Shown piece after piece: positions 45,537 through 58,439 of a stretch of 64,000 nucleotides of DNA. Position numbers and translations under genes: made by a program. The DNA is from Gymnothorax reevesii (Eukaryota > Chordata > Actinopteri > Anguilliformes > Muraenidae), in contig CM056574.1 in the NCBI GenBank assembly GCA_029721435.1, positions 3,407,501-3,471,500 of the forward strand, given 5' to 3'. How positions within the stretch are numbered: position 1 is the first letter of the stretch; every line of letters begins with the position of its first letter. A model generated the notes under the pieces. The model did not search any database. It was not told where the DNA came from and saw only the letters and a list, made by a program, of their open reading frames with translations.

Positions 45537-46468
45537 CACTGAACCCATCCATGTAAATCTTACACCACTAAAAATGATTTGGAGTGTGGCAAACCCCCAG
45601 AGAAGCAAGTACAGACAGAGCAACAGGATGGCGAGAGTCCAGCCCACTGGGCAGTAATTTTATTTACAGAAACAAAGCAAAGGACAATAGACTTTGTGAG
45701 CCGTCAGGGGAATTAGCTACTGTCATGTAGTAAAGCATCAGCCAGAGCCAGGCTTTCTGGATGGAGCATAAACTCGGGGTCCCCCGTCTCTTCGTCTTCG
45801 GGAAAAATGGAGAGAGCAGTGGTTAGTAACGCACTTACGAGAGGCACTTTCAGCTGACCTGTTCCTGTCTGCAGTTTCGCCGGCTGTATATTCAGCCTTT
45901 GTTTGCCTCAGATGGGGATGAGGTGCGTGGCCTTGTGCAGAATGCACTGGGAGGGTCTCCGTCGCACGCCGCTGCCATTGGCCGGTGCTGTCCTTCGTAC
46001 AGAGGCAGACAGGGGTCCTGGCTGTTATTCGCTATCCATGGTGCTGAAGGAGGGAGACAAAAAGGCGAGGGGAATTGACGCCTTTGGGCAGCGAAACGTA
46101 AATGGTGGGCGTGTCTAATGATCCGGTTGCCACAGATTGAAACCCTAATTTATCATCCATATTAATCTTACACTTAGTCACTAAGTACCACTAAATCCAG
46201 TTAATTCTGTCCCTGGATACTCACGCCGGGAGAGTTTCTCTGTTTCCCTGCAGGGGGAGTGATGGACGGGACGCTGCAAAGTATTTAGTGCATTTGTTTA
46301 TCCATCCATTAAAAGGGACACATTTTCACAAAAAAAATTTAACTTTAATGAATTAAATTTTGTGTGTGTGTTGCCAGTCATGATCTGTTTGGGTATGAAA
46401 ATAGAATTCTATAACGGTGGAGAATATCAATGACACTGTCCTCTTTTTTTTGGCCTCAGAAAAAGGTT
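45537..46468. other. Intron sequence without a gene
   Basis: No supported gene; short frames only. Confidence 0.45.
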
Positions 46469-48762
46469 AAAACGCGCACACACGACATAAGTCACTATCC
46501 CAAAATCTCAAAACGCGCGCACACGACATAAGTCACTATCCCAAAATCTCAAGACGTGCGCACACGACATAAGTCACTATCCCAAAATCTCAAAACGCGC
46601 GCACACGACATAAGTCACTATCCCAAAATCTCAAAACGCGCGCACACGACATAAGTCACTATCCCAAAATCTCAAAACGCGCGCACACGACATAAGTCAC
46701 TATCCCAAAATCTCAAAACGCGCGCACACGACAACAGTCACTATCCCAAAATCTCAAAACGCGCGCACACGACATCAGTCACTATCCCAAAATCTCAAAA
46801 CGCGTGCACACGACATCAGTCACTATCCCAAAATCTCAAAACGCGCGCACACGACATCAGTCACTATCCCAAAATCTCAAAACGCGCGCACACGACATCA
46901 ATCAGTATCACAAAATCTCAAAACGCGCGCACACGACATCAGTCACTATCCCAAAATCTCAGAACGCGCGCACACGACATCAATCACTATCCCAAAATCT
47001 CAAAACGCGCACACACGACATCAATCACTATCCCAAAATCTCAAAACGCGCGCACACGACATCAGTCACTATCCCAAAATCTCAAAATGCGCGCACACGA
47101 CATCAGTCACTATCCCAAAATCTCAAAACACGCGCACACGACATCAGTCACTATCCCAAAATCTCAAAATGCGCGCACACGACATCAGTCACTATCCCAA
47201 AATCTCAAAACACGCGCACACGACATCAGTCACTATCCCAAAATCTCAAAACGCGTGCACACGACATCAGTCACTATCCCAAAATCTCAAAACGCGCGCA
47301 CACGACATCAATCACTATCCCAAAATCTCAAAACGCGCGCACACGACATCAGTCACTATCCCAAAATCTCAAAACGCGCGCACACGACATCAGTCACTAT
47401 CCCAAAATCTCAAAACGCGCGCACACGACATCAATCACTATCCCAAAATCTCAAAACGCGCGCACACGACATCAATCACTATCCCAAAATCTCAAAACGC
47501 GCGCACACGACATCAGTCACTATCCCAAAATCTCAAAACGCGCGCACACGACATAAGTCACTATCCCAAAATCTCAAAACGCGCGCACACGACAACAGTC
47601 ACTATCCCAAAATCTCAAAACGCGCGCACACGACATCAGTCACTATCCCAAAATCTCAAAACGCGTGCACACGACATCAGTCACTATCCCAAAATCTCAA
47701 AACGCGCGCACACGACATCAGTCACTATCCCAAAATCTCAAAACGCGCGCACACGACATCAATCAGTATCACAAAATCTCAAAACGCGCGCACACGACAT
47801 CAGTCACTATCCCAAAATCTCAGAACGCGCGCACACGACATCAATCACTATCCCAAAATCTCAAAACGCGCGCACACGACATCAATCACTATCCCAAAAT
47901 CTCAAAACGCGCGCACACGACATCAGTCACTATCCCAAAATCTCAAAATGCGCGCACACGACATCAGTCACTATCCCAAAATCTCAAAACACGCGCACAC
48001 GACATCAGTCACTATCCCAAAATCTCAAAATGCGCGCACACGACATCAGTCACTATCCCAAAATCTCAAAACACGCGCACACGACATCAGTCACTATCCC
48101 AAAATCTCAAAACGCGTGCACACGACATCAGTCACTATCCCAAAATCTCAAAACGCGCGCACACGACATCAATCACTATCCCAAAATCTCAAAACGCGCG
48201 CACACGACATCAGTCACTATCCCAAAATCTCAAAACGCGCGCACACGACATCAGTCACTATCCCAAAATCTCAAAACGCGCGCACATGACATCAGTCACT
48301 ATCCCAAAATCTCAAAATGCGCGCACATGACATCAATCACTATCCCAAAATGTCAAAACGCGCGCACACGACATCAATTACTATCCCAAAATCTCAAAAC
48401 GCGCGTACACGACATCAATCACTATCCCAAAATCTCAAAACGCGCGCATACGACATCAATCACTATCCCAAAATCTCAAAACGCGCGCACACGACAGCAG
48501 TCACTATCCCAAAATCTCAAAACGCGCGCACACATCAGTCACTATCCTAAAATCTTAAAATGCGTGCACACGACATCAATCACTATCCCAAAATCTCAAA
48601 ACGCGTGCACACGACATCAGTCACTATCCCAAAATCTCAAAACCCGCGCACACGACATCAGTCACTATCCCAAAATCTCAAAACGCGTGCACACGACATC
48701 AATCACTATCCCAAAATCTCTAAACGTGTGCACACGACATCAATCACTATCCCAAAATCTCA
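46469..48762. repeat. 41-base minisatellite array, ~56 copies
   Basis: The unit contains CGCGCGCACACGACATCAGT followed by CACTATCCCAAAATCTCAAAA. Since 41 is not a multiple of 3 and the unit has no stop, all three plus frames stay open, giving frames up to 537 codons that are not genes. Unit variants (ATAAGT, ACAACAGT, ATCAGTATCACA, CAGAACG, AAATGCG) recur at exactly 861 bases (21 units), showing a large internal duplication. The GCGCGCACACG core is alternating purine-pyrimidine. Confidence 0.97.
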
Positions 48763-49683
48763 TAATAAGTTCTGTGTTTTGACTGCTCCCCACCCACAGA
48801 AATATTTCAGTTTCAAATGTACATAAAAAAAAAAAAAAAATGTATGTCACCAAATTAAACATGTTGAAATAACAGAAGGCACAATTTTTTTCGGAGTGTT
48901 GTGACAAAGACTGCTCGTGCGGAGGAGACGGGCAGTAGGCTGTAGCGCTGGGCCAGTGAAACCCTTTTGTTTCCTGTAATTGGCTGCATTTTATCCGCTC
49001 AGTAGCGCAAGCAGTGCGCGCTGGAGGAGATTGGCTAACTCACACATGGATCGTAGCCCTTGCCAAGGCCCTGTCATTATCCCGCACACCATCTGTCTCT
49101 GCCCACCAACTCAAAGAGTTCTGGAAAGATAAACACAAAAAATTGTTTCTACCTCTCACAGTGTCCTTATCCTCCTCTCAGATGGGTTTAGTTGGAGACG
49201 AAGCCGCGTTCGGCTCTCCACCCACACACACAAACACAACCATCGTCTCCTGCTCCCGCTCCCCAGGGAAGCATCGCATTCCACTGCAAACTCGCCACTG
49301 ACCCACTGATCAAAAGGCTATTAGTTAGAAATTATTCATCTTCTCTAAGTGTTGGCTTTCTTCCCTCCGCCACGGCGCAAAAAGTAACAGGCATGCATAT
49401 TTATAACCCTCCTCCGCATTTTTAAAAGAGTTTGTGCCGATCACCCGTACTTCGTTTCGCAAATAAAAATGCAAAAATGTTTAGCAGATAAGGCATTGTT
49501 ATGTTTTAAACTCGGCTTTAATAATCACCAAGAAAAACAACACATCTGAACTGCGAGTGCAGGGGAAATCGATATTCGGTGAAAATGGATTCTACAGAGG
49601 AATGTCACACCAGAAAGAGTCACATGCCTCGTTAGAAAACTCATGATCTCGTGACCTCTAAGGAGGTGAAGGAAGGTCACGCA
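48763..49683. other. Intron sequence without a gene
   Basis: Unique-looking sequence between two minisatellites, with an A16 run at about 48825. Nothing recognised. Confidence 0.5.
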
Positions 49684-50651
49684 CTGAGAGCACAGGGTGT
49701 GTGAGTCACGTGTTCCCCAGGGAACCTGAGAGCACAGGGTGTGTGAGTCATGTGTACCCCAGGGAACCTGAAAGCACAGGGTGTGTGAGTCACGTGTACC
49801 CCAGGGAACCTGAAAGCACAGGGTGGGTGAGTCACGTGTTCCCCAGGGAACCTGAGAGCACAGGGTGTGTGAGTCACGTGTTCCCCAGGGAACCTGAGAG
49901 CACAGGGTGTGTGAGTCACGTGTTCCCCAGGGAACCTGAGAGCACAGGGTGTGTGAGTCACGTGTTCCCCAGGGAACCTGAGACCACAGGGTGTGTGAGT
50001 CACGTGTTCCCCAGGGAACCTGAGAGCACAGGGTGTGTGAGTCACGTGTACCCCAGGGAACCTAAGAGCACAGGGTGTGTGAGTCACGTGTTCCCCAGGG
50101 AACCTGAGAGCACAGGGTGTGTGAGTCACGTGTACCCCAGGGAACCTGAGAGCACAGGGTTTGTGAGTCACGTGTACCCCAGGGAACCTGAGAGCACAGG
50201 GTGTGTGAGTCACGTGTTCCCCAGGGAACCTGAGAGCACAGGGTGTGTGAGTCACGTGTACCCCAGGGAACCTGAGAGCACAGGGTGTGTGAGTCACGTG
50301 TTCCCCAGGGAACCTGAGAGCACAGGGTGTGTGAGTCACGTGTACCCCAGGGAACCTGAGAGCACAGGGTGTGTGAGTCACGTGTTCCCCAGGGAACCTG
50401 AGAGCACGGGGTGTGTGAGTCACGTGTTCCCCAGGGAACCTGAGAGCACAGGGTGTGTGAGTCACGTGTACCCCAGGGAACCTGAGAGCACAGGGTCTGT
50501 GAGTCAAGTGTTCCCCAGGGAACCTGAGAGCACAGGGTGTGTGAGTCACTTGTACCCCAGGGAACCTGAGAGCACAGGGTGTGTGAGTCACGTGTTCCCC
50601 AGGGAACCTGAGAGCACAGGGTGTGTGAGTCACGTGTTCCCCAGGGAACCT
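49684..50651. repeat. 42-base minisatellite array, 23 copies
   Basis: The unit has GAGAGCACAGGGTGTGTGAG, TCACGTGT and [T/A]CCCCAGGGAACCT. Twenty of 23 units keep CACGTG, a palindromic E-box; 14 have TTCCCCAGGGAA, an EBF-type palindrome, and 9 have TACCCCAGGGAA. Because 42 is a multiple of 3, both strands hold long frames (327 and 357 codons); I regard these as consequences of the unit, not genes. A CpG sits in nearly every unit. Confidence 0.96.
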
Positions 50652-50751
50652 GCTCAGCTCCAGCGCAAAACCCGTCTGCATTAGCGATTTGGGTTTAGAT
50701 TCTGTGCTTTTCCAGCCCCTGAAAGCAGAGGAACAGAGTTCTGGTGTCACA

Positions 50752-53207
50752 TGACCTCACCCAGAACACACAGGCGTCAGGACTGACCTCACCCAGAACA
50801 CACAGGAGTCAGGACTGACTTCACCCAGAACACACAGGCGTCAGGACGGACCTCACCCAGAACACACAGGAGTCAGGACTGACCTCACCCAGAACACACA
50901 GGCGTCAGGACTAACCTCACCCAGAACACACAGGAGTCAGGACTGACTTCACCCAGAACACACAGGCGTCAGGACGGACCTCACCCAGAACACACAGGAG
51001 TCAGGACTGACCTCACCCAGAACACACAGGCGTCAGGACTGACCTCACCCAGAACACACAGGCGTCAGGACTGACCTCACCCAGAACACACAGGCGTCAG
51101 GACTGACCTCACCCAGAACACACAGGCGTCAGGACTGACCTCACCCAGAACACACAGGAGTCAGGACTGACCTCACCCAGAACTTACAGGCGTCAGGACT
51201 GACCTTCCCCAGAACATACAGGCGTCAGGACTGACCTCACCCAGAACACACAGGAGTCAGGACTGACCTCACCCAGAACACACAGGAGTCAGGACTGACC
51301 TAACCCAGAACACAAAGGCGTCAGGACTGACCTAAGTCAGAACACACAGGCGTCAGGACTGACCTCAGTCAGAACACACAGGCGTCAAGACTGACCTCAC
51401 CCAGAACACACAGGCGTCAGGACTGACCTCAGTCAGAACACACAGGCGTCAAGACTGACCTCACCCAGAACACACAGGCGTCAGGACTGACCTCACCCAG
51501 AACTTACAGGCATCAGGACTGACCTCACCCAGAACACACAGGCGTCAGGACTGACCTCACCCAGAACTTACAGGCGTCAGGACTGACCTCACCCAGAACA
51601 CACAAGAGTCAGGACTGACCTCACCCAGAACACACAGGCGTCAGGACTGACCTCACCCAGAACTTACAGGCGTCAGGACTGACCTCACCCAGAACATACA
51701 GGCATCAGGACTGACCTCACCCAGAACACACAGGCGTCAGGACTGACCTCACCCAGAACTTACAGGCGTCAGGACTGACCTCACCCAGAACACACAAGAG
51801 TCAGGACTGACCTCACCCAGAACACACAGGCGTCAGGACTGACCTCACCCAGAACTTACAGGCGTCAGGACTGACCTCACCCAGAACATACAGGCATCAG
51901 GACTGAACTCACCCAGAACACACAGGAGTCAGGACTGACCTCACCCAGAACACTCAGGAGTCAGGACTGACCTCACCCAGAACACACAGGCGTCAGGACT
52001 GACCTCACCCAGAACACACAGGCGTCAGGACTGACCTCACCCAGAACACACAGGAGTCAGGACTGACCTCACCCAGAACTTACAGGCGTCAGGACTGACC
52101 TTCCCCAGAACATACAGGCGTCAGGACTGACCTCACCCAGAACACACAGGAGTCAGGACTGACCTCACCCAGAACACACAGGAGTCAGGACTGACCTCAC
52201 CCAGAACACAAAGGCGTCAGGACTGACCTAAGTCAGAACACACAGGCGTCAGGACTGACCTCAGTCAGAACACACAGGCGTCAAGACTGACCTCACCCAG
52301 AACACACAGGCGTCAGGACTGACCTCAGTCAGAACACACAGGCGTCAAGACTGACCTCACCCAGAACACACAGGCGTCAGGACTGACCTCACCCAGAACT
52401 TACAGGCATCAGGACTGACCTCACCCAGAACACACAGGCGTCAGGACTGACCCCACCCAGAACTTACAGGCGTCAGGACTGACCTCACCCAGAACACACA
52501 AGAGTCAGGACTGACCTCACCCAGAACACACAGGCGTCAGGACTGACCTCACCCAGAACTTACAGGCGTCAGGACTGACCTCACCCAGAACATACAGGCA
52601 TCAGGACTGAACTCACCCAGAACACACAGGAGTCAGGACTGACCTCACCCAGAACACTCAGGAGTCAGGACTGACCTCACCCAGAACACACAGGCGTCAG
52701 GACTGACCTCAGTCAGAACACACAGGCGTCAAGACTGACCTCACCCAGAACACACAGGCGTCAGGACTGACCTCACCTAGAACTTACAGGCATCAGGACT
52801 GACCCCACCCAGAACACACAGGCGTCAGGACTGACCTCATCCAGAACTTACAGGCATCAGGACTGACCTCACCCAGAACACACAGGTGTTAGGACTGACC
52901 TCACCCAGAACACACAGGCGTCAGGACTGACCTCACCCTGAACACACAGGCGTCAGGACTGACCTCACCCAGAACACACAAGCGTCAGGGCTGACCTCAC
53001 CCACAACACACAGGCGTCAGGACTGACCTCACCCAGAACTTACAGGCGTCAGGACTGACCTCACCCAGAACACACAGGCGTCAGGACTGACCTAAGTCAG
53101 AACACACAGGCGTCATGACTGACCTAACCCAGATCACACAGGCGTCAGGACTGACCTCACCCAGAACACACAGGCGTCAGGACTGACCTCACCCTGAACA
53201 CACACAC
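50752..53207. repeat. 32-base minisatellite array, ~77 copies
   Basis: The unit contains GACTGACCTCACCCAGAACA plus CACAGG[C/A]GTCAG. Variants (ACTTACAGG, AGTCAGAACA, CCTTCCCCAG, GTCAAGACTG) reappear in the same order. The CCTAAGTCAG variant occurs at 51331, 52227 and 53091, which is 896 and 864 bases apart (28 and 27 units), so the array grew by duplicating blocks of nearly 30 units. No frame of interest. Confidence 0.96.
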
Positions 53208-53269
53208 AGCAAAAATCCCAGGGTTAATTGAACTCCGGTAGAGTTTATCTGAGACCACATACACTAATA

Positions 53270-53437
53270 CACCCACTCACTGCTGCATGTATGCATACAA
53301 AAACACACATACGTATAGATACATGCACAGGCACATTCACAAACTAATACACGTACATGCACTCTCACACACTCTCAAACTTCCTCAAACTCTCACACAT
53401 CTTCATGCCTATATGTACAGATGTATGCACGTGCACG

Positions 53438-53473
<36 letters not shown>

Positions 53474-53564
53474 AATGCACACACAAACAAACTGTATATG
53501 TACGGACATGCCTATACACAAAAACACATTAAACACACAATCACATTCTCTCACACATGTACAA

Positions 53565-53603
<39 letters not shown>

Positions 53604-53826
53604 AATGCACACACAAACAAACTGTATATGTACGGACATGCCTATACACAAAAACACATTAAACACTCAATCACATTCTCTCACACATGTACAAATACAC
53701 ACCCACACACACACGCACACACATACAAATACACACCTGAATAAACAGTACTGACACAAACGCAAACAAACTCACATACCCAAACACACAAATGCAAATA
53801 AGCATACACTCGCCTGCATGCACGCC

Positions 53827-53859
<33 letters not shown>

Positions 53860-53860
53860 T
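53270..53860. repeat. (CA)n-rich tract with a 130-base tandem duplication
   Basis: Interrupted CA repeats. A segment including ACAAATGCACACACAAACAA, ACGGACATGCC and CATTAAACAC is repeated at a 130-base offset (about 53461 and 53591). Confidence 0.9.
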
Positions 53861-54727
53861 TGTGCAAACTCTAACATGAAGCTTCTTTATTTCCATTCTC
53901 TGGTTACCAAGGTTACAAAAGATAGTGAGCGCACAAAATGGGTCTGATGGGGCCTGACTTTACCCAAACAGAGGTAAAGGTGCCGCAGCCATGCTAGTCT
54001 CTGTGAATATCTGTGGTCAGACTCAGCACCCTCATCGACTCCCTCGTCCTGCTGTGAAGTGCTCCCATCGTCACGGCGCGACACTGTAATTATATCAGAG
54101 GTGAAATCAGAGCATGAGAAATGGCGCCATGTCGAGCCGCTCCACTCATGCAGGATGTTAGAACCGCGGAGAGCTCAGCCGGGAGCAGACAGAACTATAG
54201 ATCACTGAACACAAAGAGCTGCGAACAGACGACTACAGCCACACACTGTAAAAAGCAGTAAAAACACCTCAAACGAACAAGGGCTCGCCTCTGGGGAGAA
54301 GCCTAAGGAATTCTGAAATCTGTTCTCCTTTCCGACAATTCATTTTTACCATTTTTTTTTTTTTTACTTGAGAACGGCATTAATTAACACCAAAGAAACA
54401 GCACCATGTTGACCTTTCATGGAGACATTTGAATTTTTTTTCTTGGAGAAGAAAAATATACCTTCATTATACTTTTGTTTCTATATGTAGCAATAAAAGG
54501 TGAATTTACATGTGAATTATCTTTATGGTTTTCTTTTTTTTTTATTTTTCTTTTTTGTCCAGCCGCCAATCCCGCACTTGAAATGGCTGTTTAAAAACAC
54601 ACGATCATTATCGCGTTTTGAATGTCCCGCGAGGACACCGCAGGTATGTTCAGCTCACGACTGCTCGCCACTTACCTGTTCGAGGCACCAACTCGGCGGT
54701 TTCCGCGATATCGCGTTTTGCTGGGAA
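53861..54727. other. Intron sequence without a gene
   Basis: Unique-looking; T-rich tract near 54530. Nothing recognised. Confidence 0.5.
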
Positions 54728-55012
54728 CATCTCAAAGCGTAGGCTGCATCCTACGAAGGCTGGATTTTTAGAGATCCACTTAATTCAATCTGCCTAACTG
54801 ACATGACATCATTTCATCTTTGTTAAACAGCTTTGGTTTTAGTGAGTCGTCATTGATTTCCCTAACTTCATCCTTGACTCTAACCCTAAACCTTGCCCCA
54901 AACCTAACCCTAATATTAAATTTAACCAAATCCCTCACCCTAAATATTAGTTTGGTGGATGGAAGTAAGTGACGACCCAGCCTTCGAAGGCTGCAGCCTA
55001 CGTTTTGAGATG
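54728..55012. mobile_element. MITE with ~37-base inverted ends
   Basis: Left CATCTCAAAGCGTAGGCTGC and inverted right CATCTCAAAACGTAGGCTGC continue in parallel to GAAGGCTGG. The ends are themselves rich in short palindromes (CTTCGAAGG). The centre contains TAACCCTAA-type words, not telomeric. 285 bases, no coding capacity; superfamily not determined. Confidence 0.82.
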
Positions 55013-55261
55013 CACCTGCTCCTTCTTTGAGGTCGACCTGGCGGCTCAAGCACGATATTTGCTCGGCCTGCTGCGGGCATTTGCGTGTCAGCCCTCCTCT
55101 CATTAAGAATAAATGACACACCTGCGAATTGCCGAACCGAGTACTTGGCCCATTTTATCGGAAAACTCCAATATCTAACCTTCGCCTCCGATGTTTACAA
55201 CATCGTAACACGGGTGATATTTGAATTTTACTGAGAATTCTAACGCGGTCAATTGATATGA

Positions 55262-56490
55262 AACCCATGATTCTCTTGACTCCCAAACCCTTCATTCTCT
55301 TCACTCCCAAACCCTTCATTCTCTTCAAACCCAAACCCTTCATTCTCTTCACTCCCAAACCCTTCATTCTCTTCACTCCCAAACCCTTCATTCTCTTCAA
55401 ACCCAAACCCTTCATTCTCTTCAAACCCAAACCCTTCATTCTTTACACTCCCAAACCCTTCATTCTCTTCAAACCCAAACCCTTCATTCTTTACACTCCC
55501 AAACCCTTCATTCTCTTCAAACCCAAACCCTTCATTCTCTTCAAACCCAAACCCTTCATTCTTTACACTCCCAAACCCTTCATTCTCTTCAAACCCAAAC
55601 CCTTCATTCTCTTCAAACCCAAACCCTTCATTCTTTACACTCCCAAACCCTTCATTCTCTTCAAACCCTTCATTCTTTACACTCCCAAACCCTTCATTCT
55701 CTTCAAACCCAAACCCTTCATTCTTTACACTCCCAAACCCTTCATTCTCTTCAAACCCAAACCCTTCATTCTCTTCACTCCCAAACCCTTCATTCTCTTC
55801 ACTCCCAAACCCTTCATTCTCTTCAAACCCAAACCCTTCATTCTCTTCAAACCCAAACCCTTCATTCTCTTCAAACCCAAACCCTTCATTCTTTACACTC
55901 CCAAACCCTTCATTCTCTTCAAACCCAAACCCTTCATTCTCTTCACTCCCAAACCCTTCATTCTCTTCACTCCCAAACCCTTCATTCTCTTCAAACCCAA
56001 ACCCTTCATTCTCTTCACTCCCAAACCCTTCATTCTCTTCACTCCCAAACCCTTCATTCTCTTCAAACCCAAACCCTTCATTCTCTTCAAACCCAAACCC
56101 TTCATTCTTTACACTCCCAAACCCTTCATTCTCTTCACTCCCAAACCCTTCATTCTCTTCAAACCCAAACCCTTCATTCTCTTCAAACCCAAACCCTTCA
56201 TTCTTTACACTCCCAAACCCTTCATTCTTTACACTCCCAAACCCTTCATTCTCTTCAAACCCAAACCCTTCATTCTTTACACTCCCAAACCCTTCATTCT
56301 TTACACTCCCAAACCCTTCATTCTCTTCAAACCCAAACCCTTCATTCTTTACACTCCCAAACCCTTCATTCTTTACACTCCCAAACCCTTCATTCTCTTC
56401 AAACCCAAACCCTTCATTCTTTACACTCCCAAACCCTTCATTCTTTACACTCCCAAAACCTTCATTCTCTTCAAACCCAAACCTATCCGT
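55262..56490. repeat. 24-base minisatellite array, ~51 copies, three unit types
   Basis: The unit is TTCATTCT plus CTTCAAACCCAAACCC (type A), CTTCACTCCCAAACCC (B) or TTACACTCCCAAACCC (C). Toward the right the pattern settles into a 72-base C-C-A trimer repeated four times. One unit near 55660 lacks six bases. Units of 24 bases without stops leave a frame open on each strand (445 and 451 codons), in the minus one with ENEGFG repeats. I do not call a gene. Confidence 0.96.
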
Positions 56491-57915
56491 TTCTGCAGTC
56501 CTTCTCTCCCTCTCCCCTACCCCACCTTCCCACACACTGACCGATGTCTCACTCCCCTGCCCTTCATTCTCCGACTCCATCAAACCCAAAAATAACACAT
56601 CCATCTTCCCCCAGAGAGACAGTGACTCTCCACATTAGCAGATACCAGCTTTGGATGAACCCCACTCTAGGAGCTGGGCGGAGCTGCGCACCTCCACACC
56701 ACTGAATTACAGCTTCATCCCCGCTCACGCTCCGCTGCGCCTCTGACATGTCCCTATGGGGGGGTCCATTATAAAGTGACAGATTCTGATGATCTCTCCC
56801 CCATTTCCGCACGGGCCCTCACTGATGTGCTCTCTCACATGCTGCTGCGGAATAACCAATGAGACGTCCTTCCACTGGCCGCCCCCGCCAGCATGGCCAC
56901 TAACAGAGGGAGTGAATGGCCGCACATGCTCCATCATCAGATGCATTGTGGGTAGAAGTTACAAACCTCTGTGTGATGTCACCCACTCCATTAGCAGTGC
57001 AGTCTGTCTGAAACCTGTAGGACAAACCTGCTTTTAGGGTCCAAGGACCGGCGAGGAGTGTGTTTGTGAGGGAAAGATGAACTCAGCCGAGGGACTTTAT
57101 GCTCTGAACCAGGTGACTGTAACCCTGGTTCTGCTGAGCTTGAAGCTTAGATTATATTTTAGCCTCACATGAGGCAGTGCCCCGGCAGACTCAGGTTAAT
57201 AGGGGCAGTGAGTTAATTGAACAGCCTTCAGTGAGGGAGGAGAGAGACCCAGCTCACACCGGGGGGTACTGTGGGAATTAGGGCCCATGGGCTTCAGTCC
57301 TGCAGCCTTAACCAGGAGGTCTGAGCTGGTGTCTGTGATTTCATCATGAAATTGGGATCATCAGGCAGTACAGGCATCCGTAACAAGGCCCACAGACGCG
57401 AAAGCTAATTAGGGACTTAAATTCAGCACTTAAGTGAAAGAGCACATAACTGAAGCAGCCAGCGCTACGGCCCCCCAGAAACACAAGCAGAGGCTCCTCA
57501 TCTCACCCCCCAGTCAGCCTGACAGGAAGTGCACAGGCAAGGCTGGGTGTAATTGTGTTTGTTGCTGGTCGGCCGTGATTCCGGAGATTACTGCTACTTT
57601 AGTTCCTCTCTGTGACATGTAGGGGACCTGTGAGGCTTCTCTCTTCATCAGCGCTTTCGCCCCCTCTCTCAGCACAGGGTTAGTCCCCGTTGCCATGGGA
57701 AACCTTTCATCTGCCCTCAATTACTAAGGAAATGGTCGAGTCTGCCTTTAACAGCCCTTGCGGAAGAGCAGGGTTCTTTGTTTTGTTTTTCAAGATTCTA
57801 AGCTAGTGTGCTAAAACTCCGGTGTTTAACAATTACTCCAACAGTTACATCATCATTTGAATTTTCCAGCAGGAGTGTTCCAATCATGACTTTGTGATGT
57901 CACAGTGAAAAGAGT
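56491..57915. other. Intron sequence without a gene
   Basis: No supported gene. Moderately GC-rich and unique-looking. Confidence 0.45.
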
Positions 57916-57919
57916 TTAA

Positions 57920-58368
57920 AGGGCCAGTTCACCTCAAAATCACCTCAAGAGTTTTGGAGATGTTGATTGGAGATATGTCCGCCTTTTTCCGAGAATAATA
58001 GAACTATACTGCATTTCTCGTCATCCTAAAAGTACCAAAAATACATTTGAAAGTTCAACAGAGAAACAAATATCCTATATTAACATGCCCACAACATGGT
58101 CTATAGATCATCTTTGGTAATCAACCCATCATGTCTGGAGAGAGACAATGCCTTTAGTTTTTTTTTTTTTTTCTAATGTTTTTGTCAAGAGCCTTCAGCA
58201 CCACAAGAGAAATGCAATTTACTTCCATTATATTCGAGAGAAGAAATCTCTCCGGTCGATATCTTTAAAACTCACACACTCACAACAAAATAATCTAGAA
58301 GCATAAATAGCACTACAAGTCAGAGGAAAAAAAAAATGTATATTTTTATTTTGAGGCGAACTGTCTCT
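57920..58368. mobile_element. MITE with TTAA target and ~25-base inverted ends
   Basis: TTAA lies at 57916-57919 and 58369-58372. Ends AGGGCCAGTTCACCTCAAAAT and inverted AGAGACAGTTCGCCTCAAAAT differ at three positions (the first of these spans one base over; compare by pairs). 449 bases, no coding. The TTAA target fits Kolobok or piggyBac superfamilies. Confidence 0.78.
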
Positions 58369-58439
58369 TTAAGACAGAGGTCTGTGCGGTGCTACGCTGG
58401 GCCCAGGTGCTTGTGACGTTCATTAACGCTGGAGTTTAA

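Noticed and set aside
45393..45647. 84-codon hydrophobic minus frame
   Set aside because: It runs across the end of the Helitron-like element into the flank and resembles no protein; chance frame.
46804..48826. Open frames of 221 to 537 codons in the 41-base array
   Set aside because: All three plus frames are open because the unit lacks stop codons and 41 is not a multiple of 3; the peptides are the same repeat read in rotation.
49677..50750. 327- and 357-codon frames on both strands of the 42-base array
   Set aside because: Both strands open at once is a property of the 42-base unit; there are no start context, splice or domain signals.
50752..53207. TGACCT half-sites every 32 bases as a nuclear-receptor array
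   Set aside because: Single half-sites 32 bases apart do not form the usual spaced pairs; too weak to claim.
55249..56604. 445- and 451-codon frames on both strands of the 24-base array
   Set aside because: Same reason; low-complexity repeat peptides without any domain. Kept only as a testable remark.
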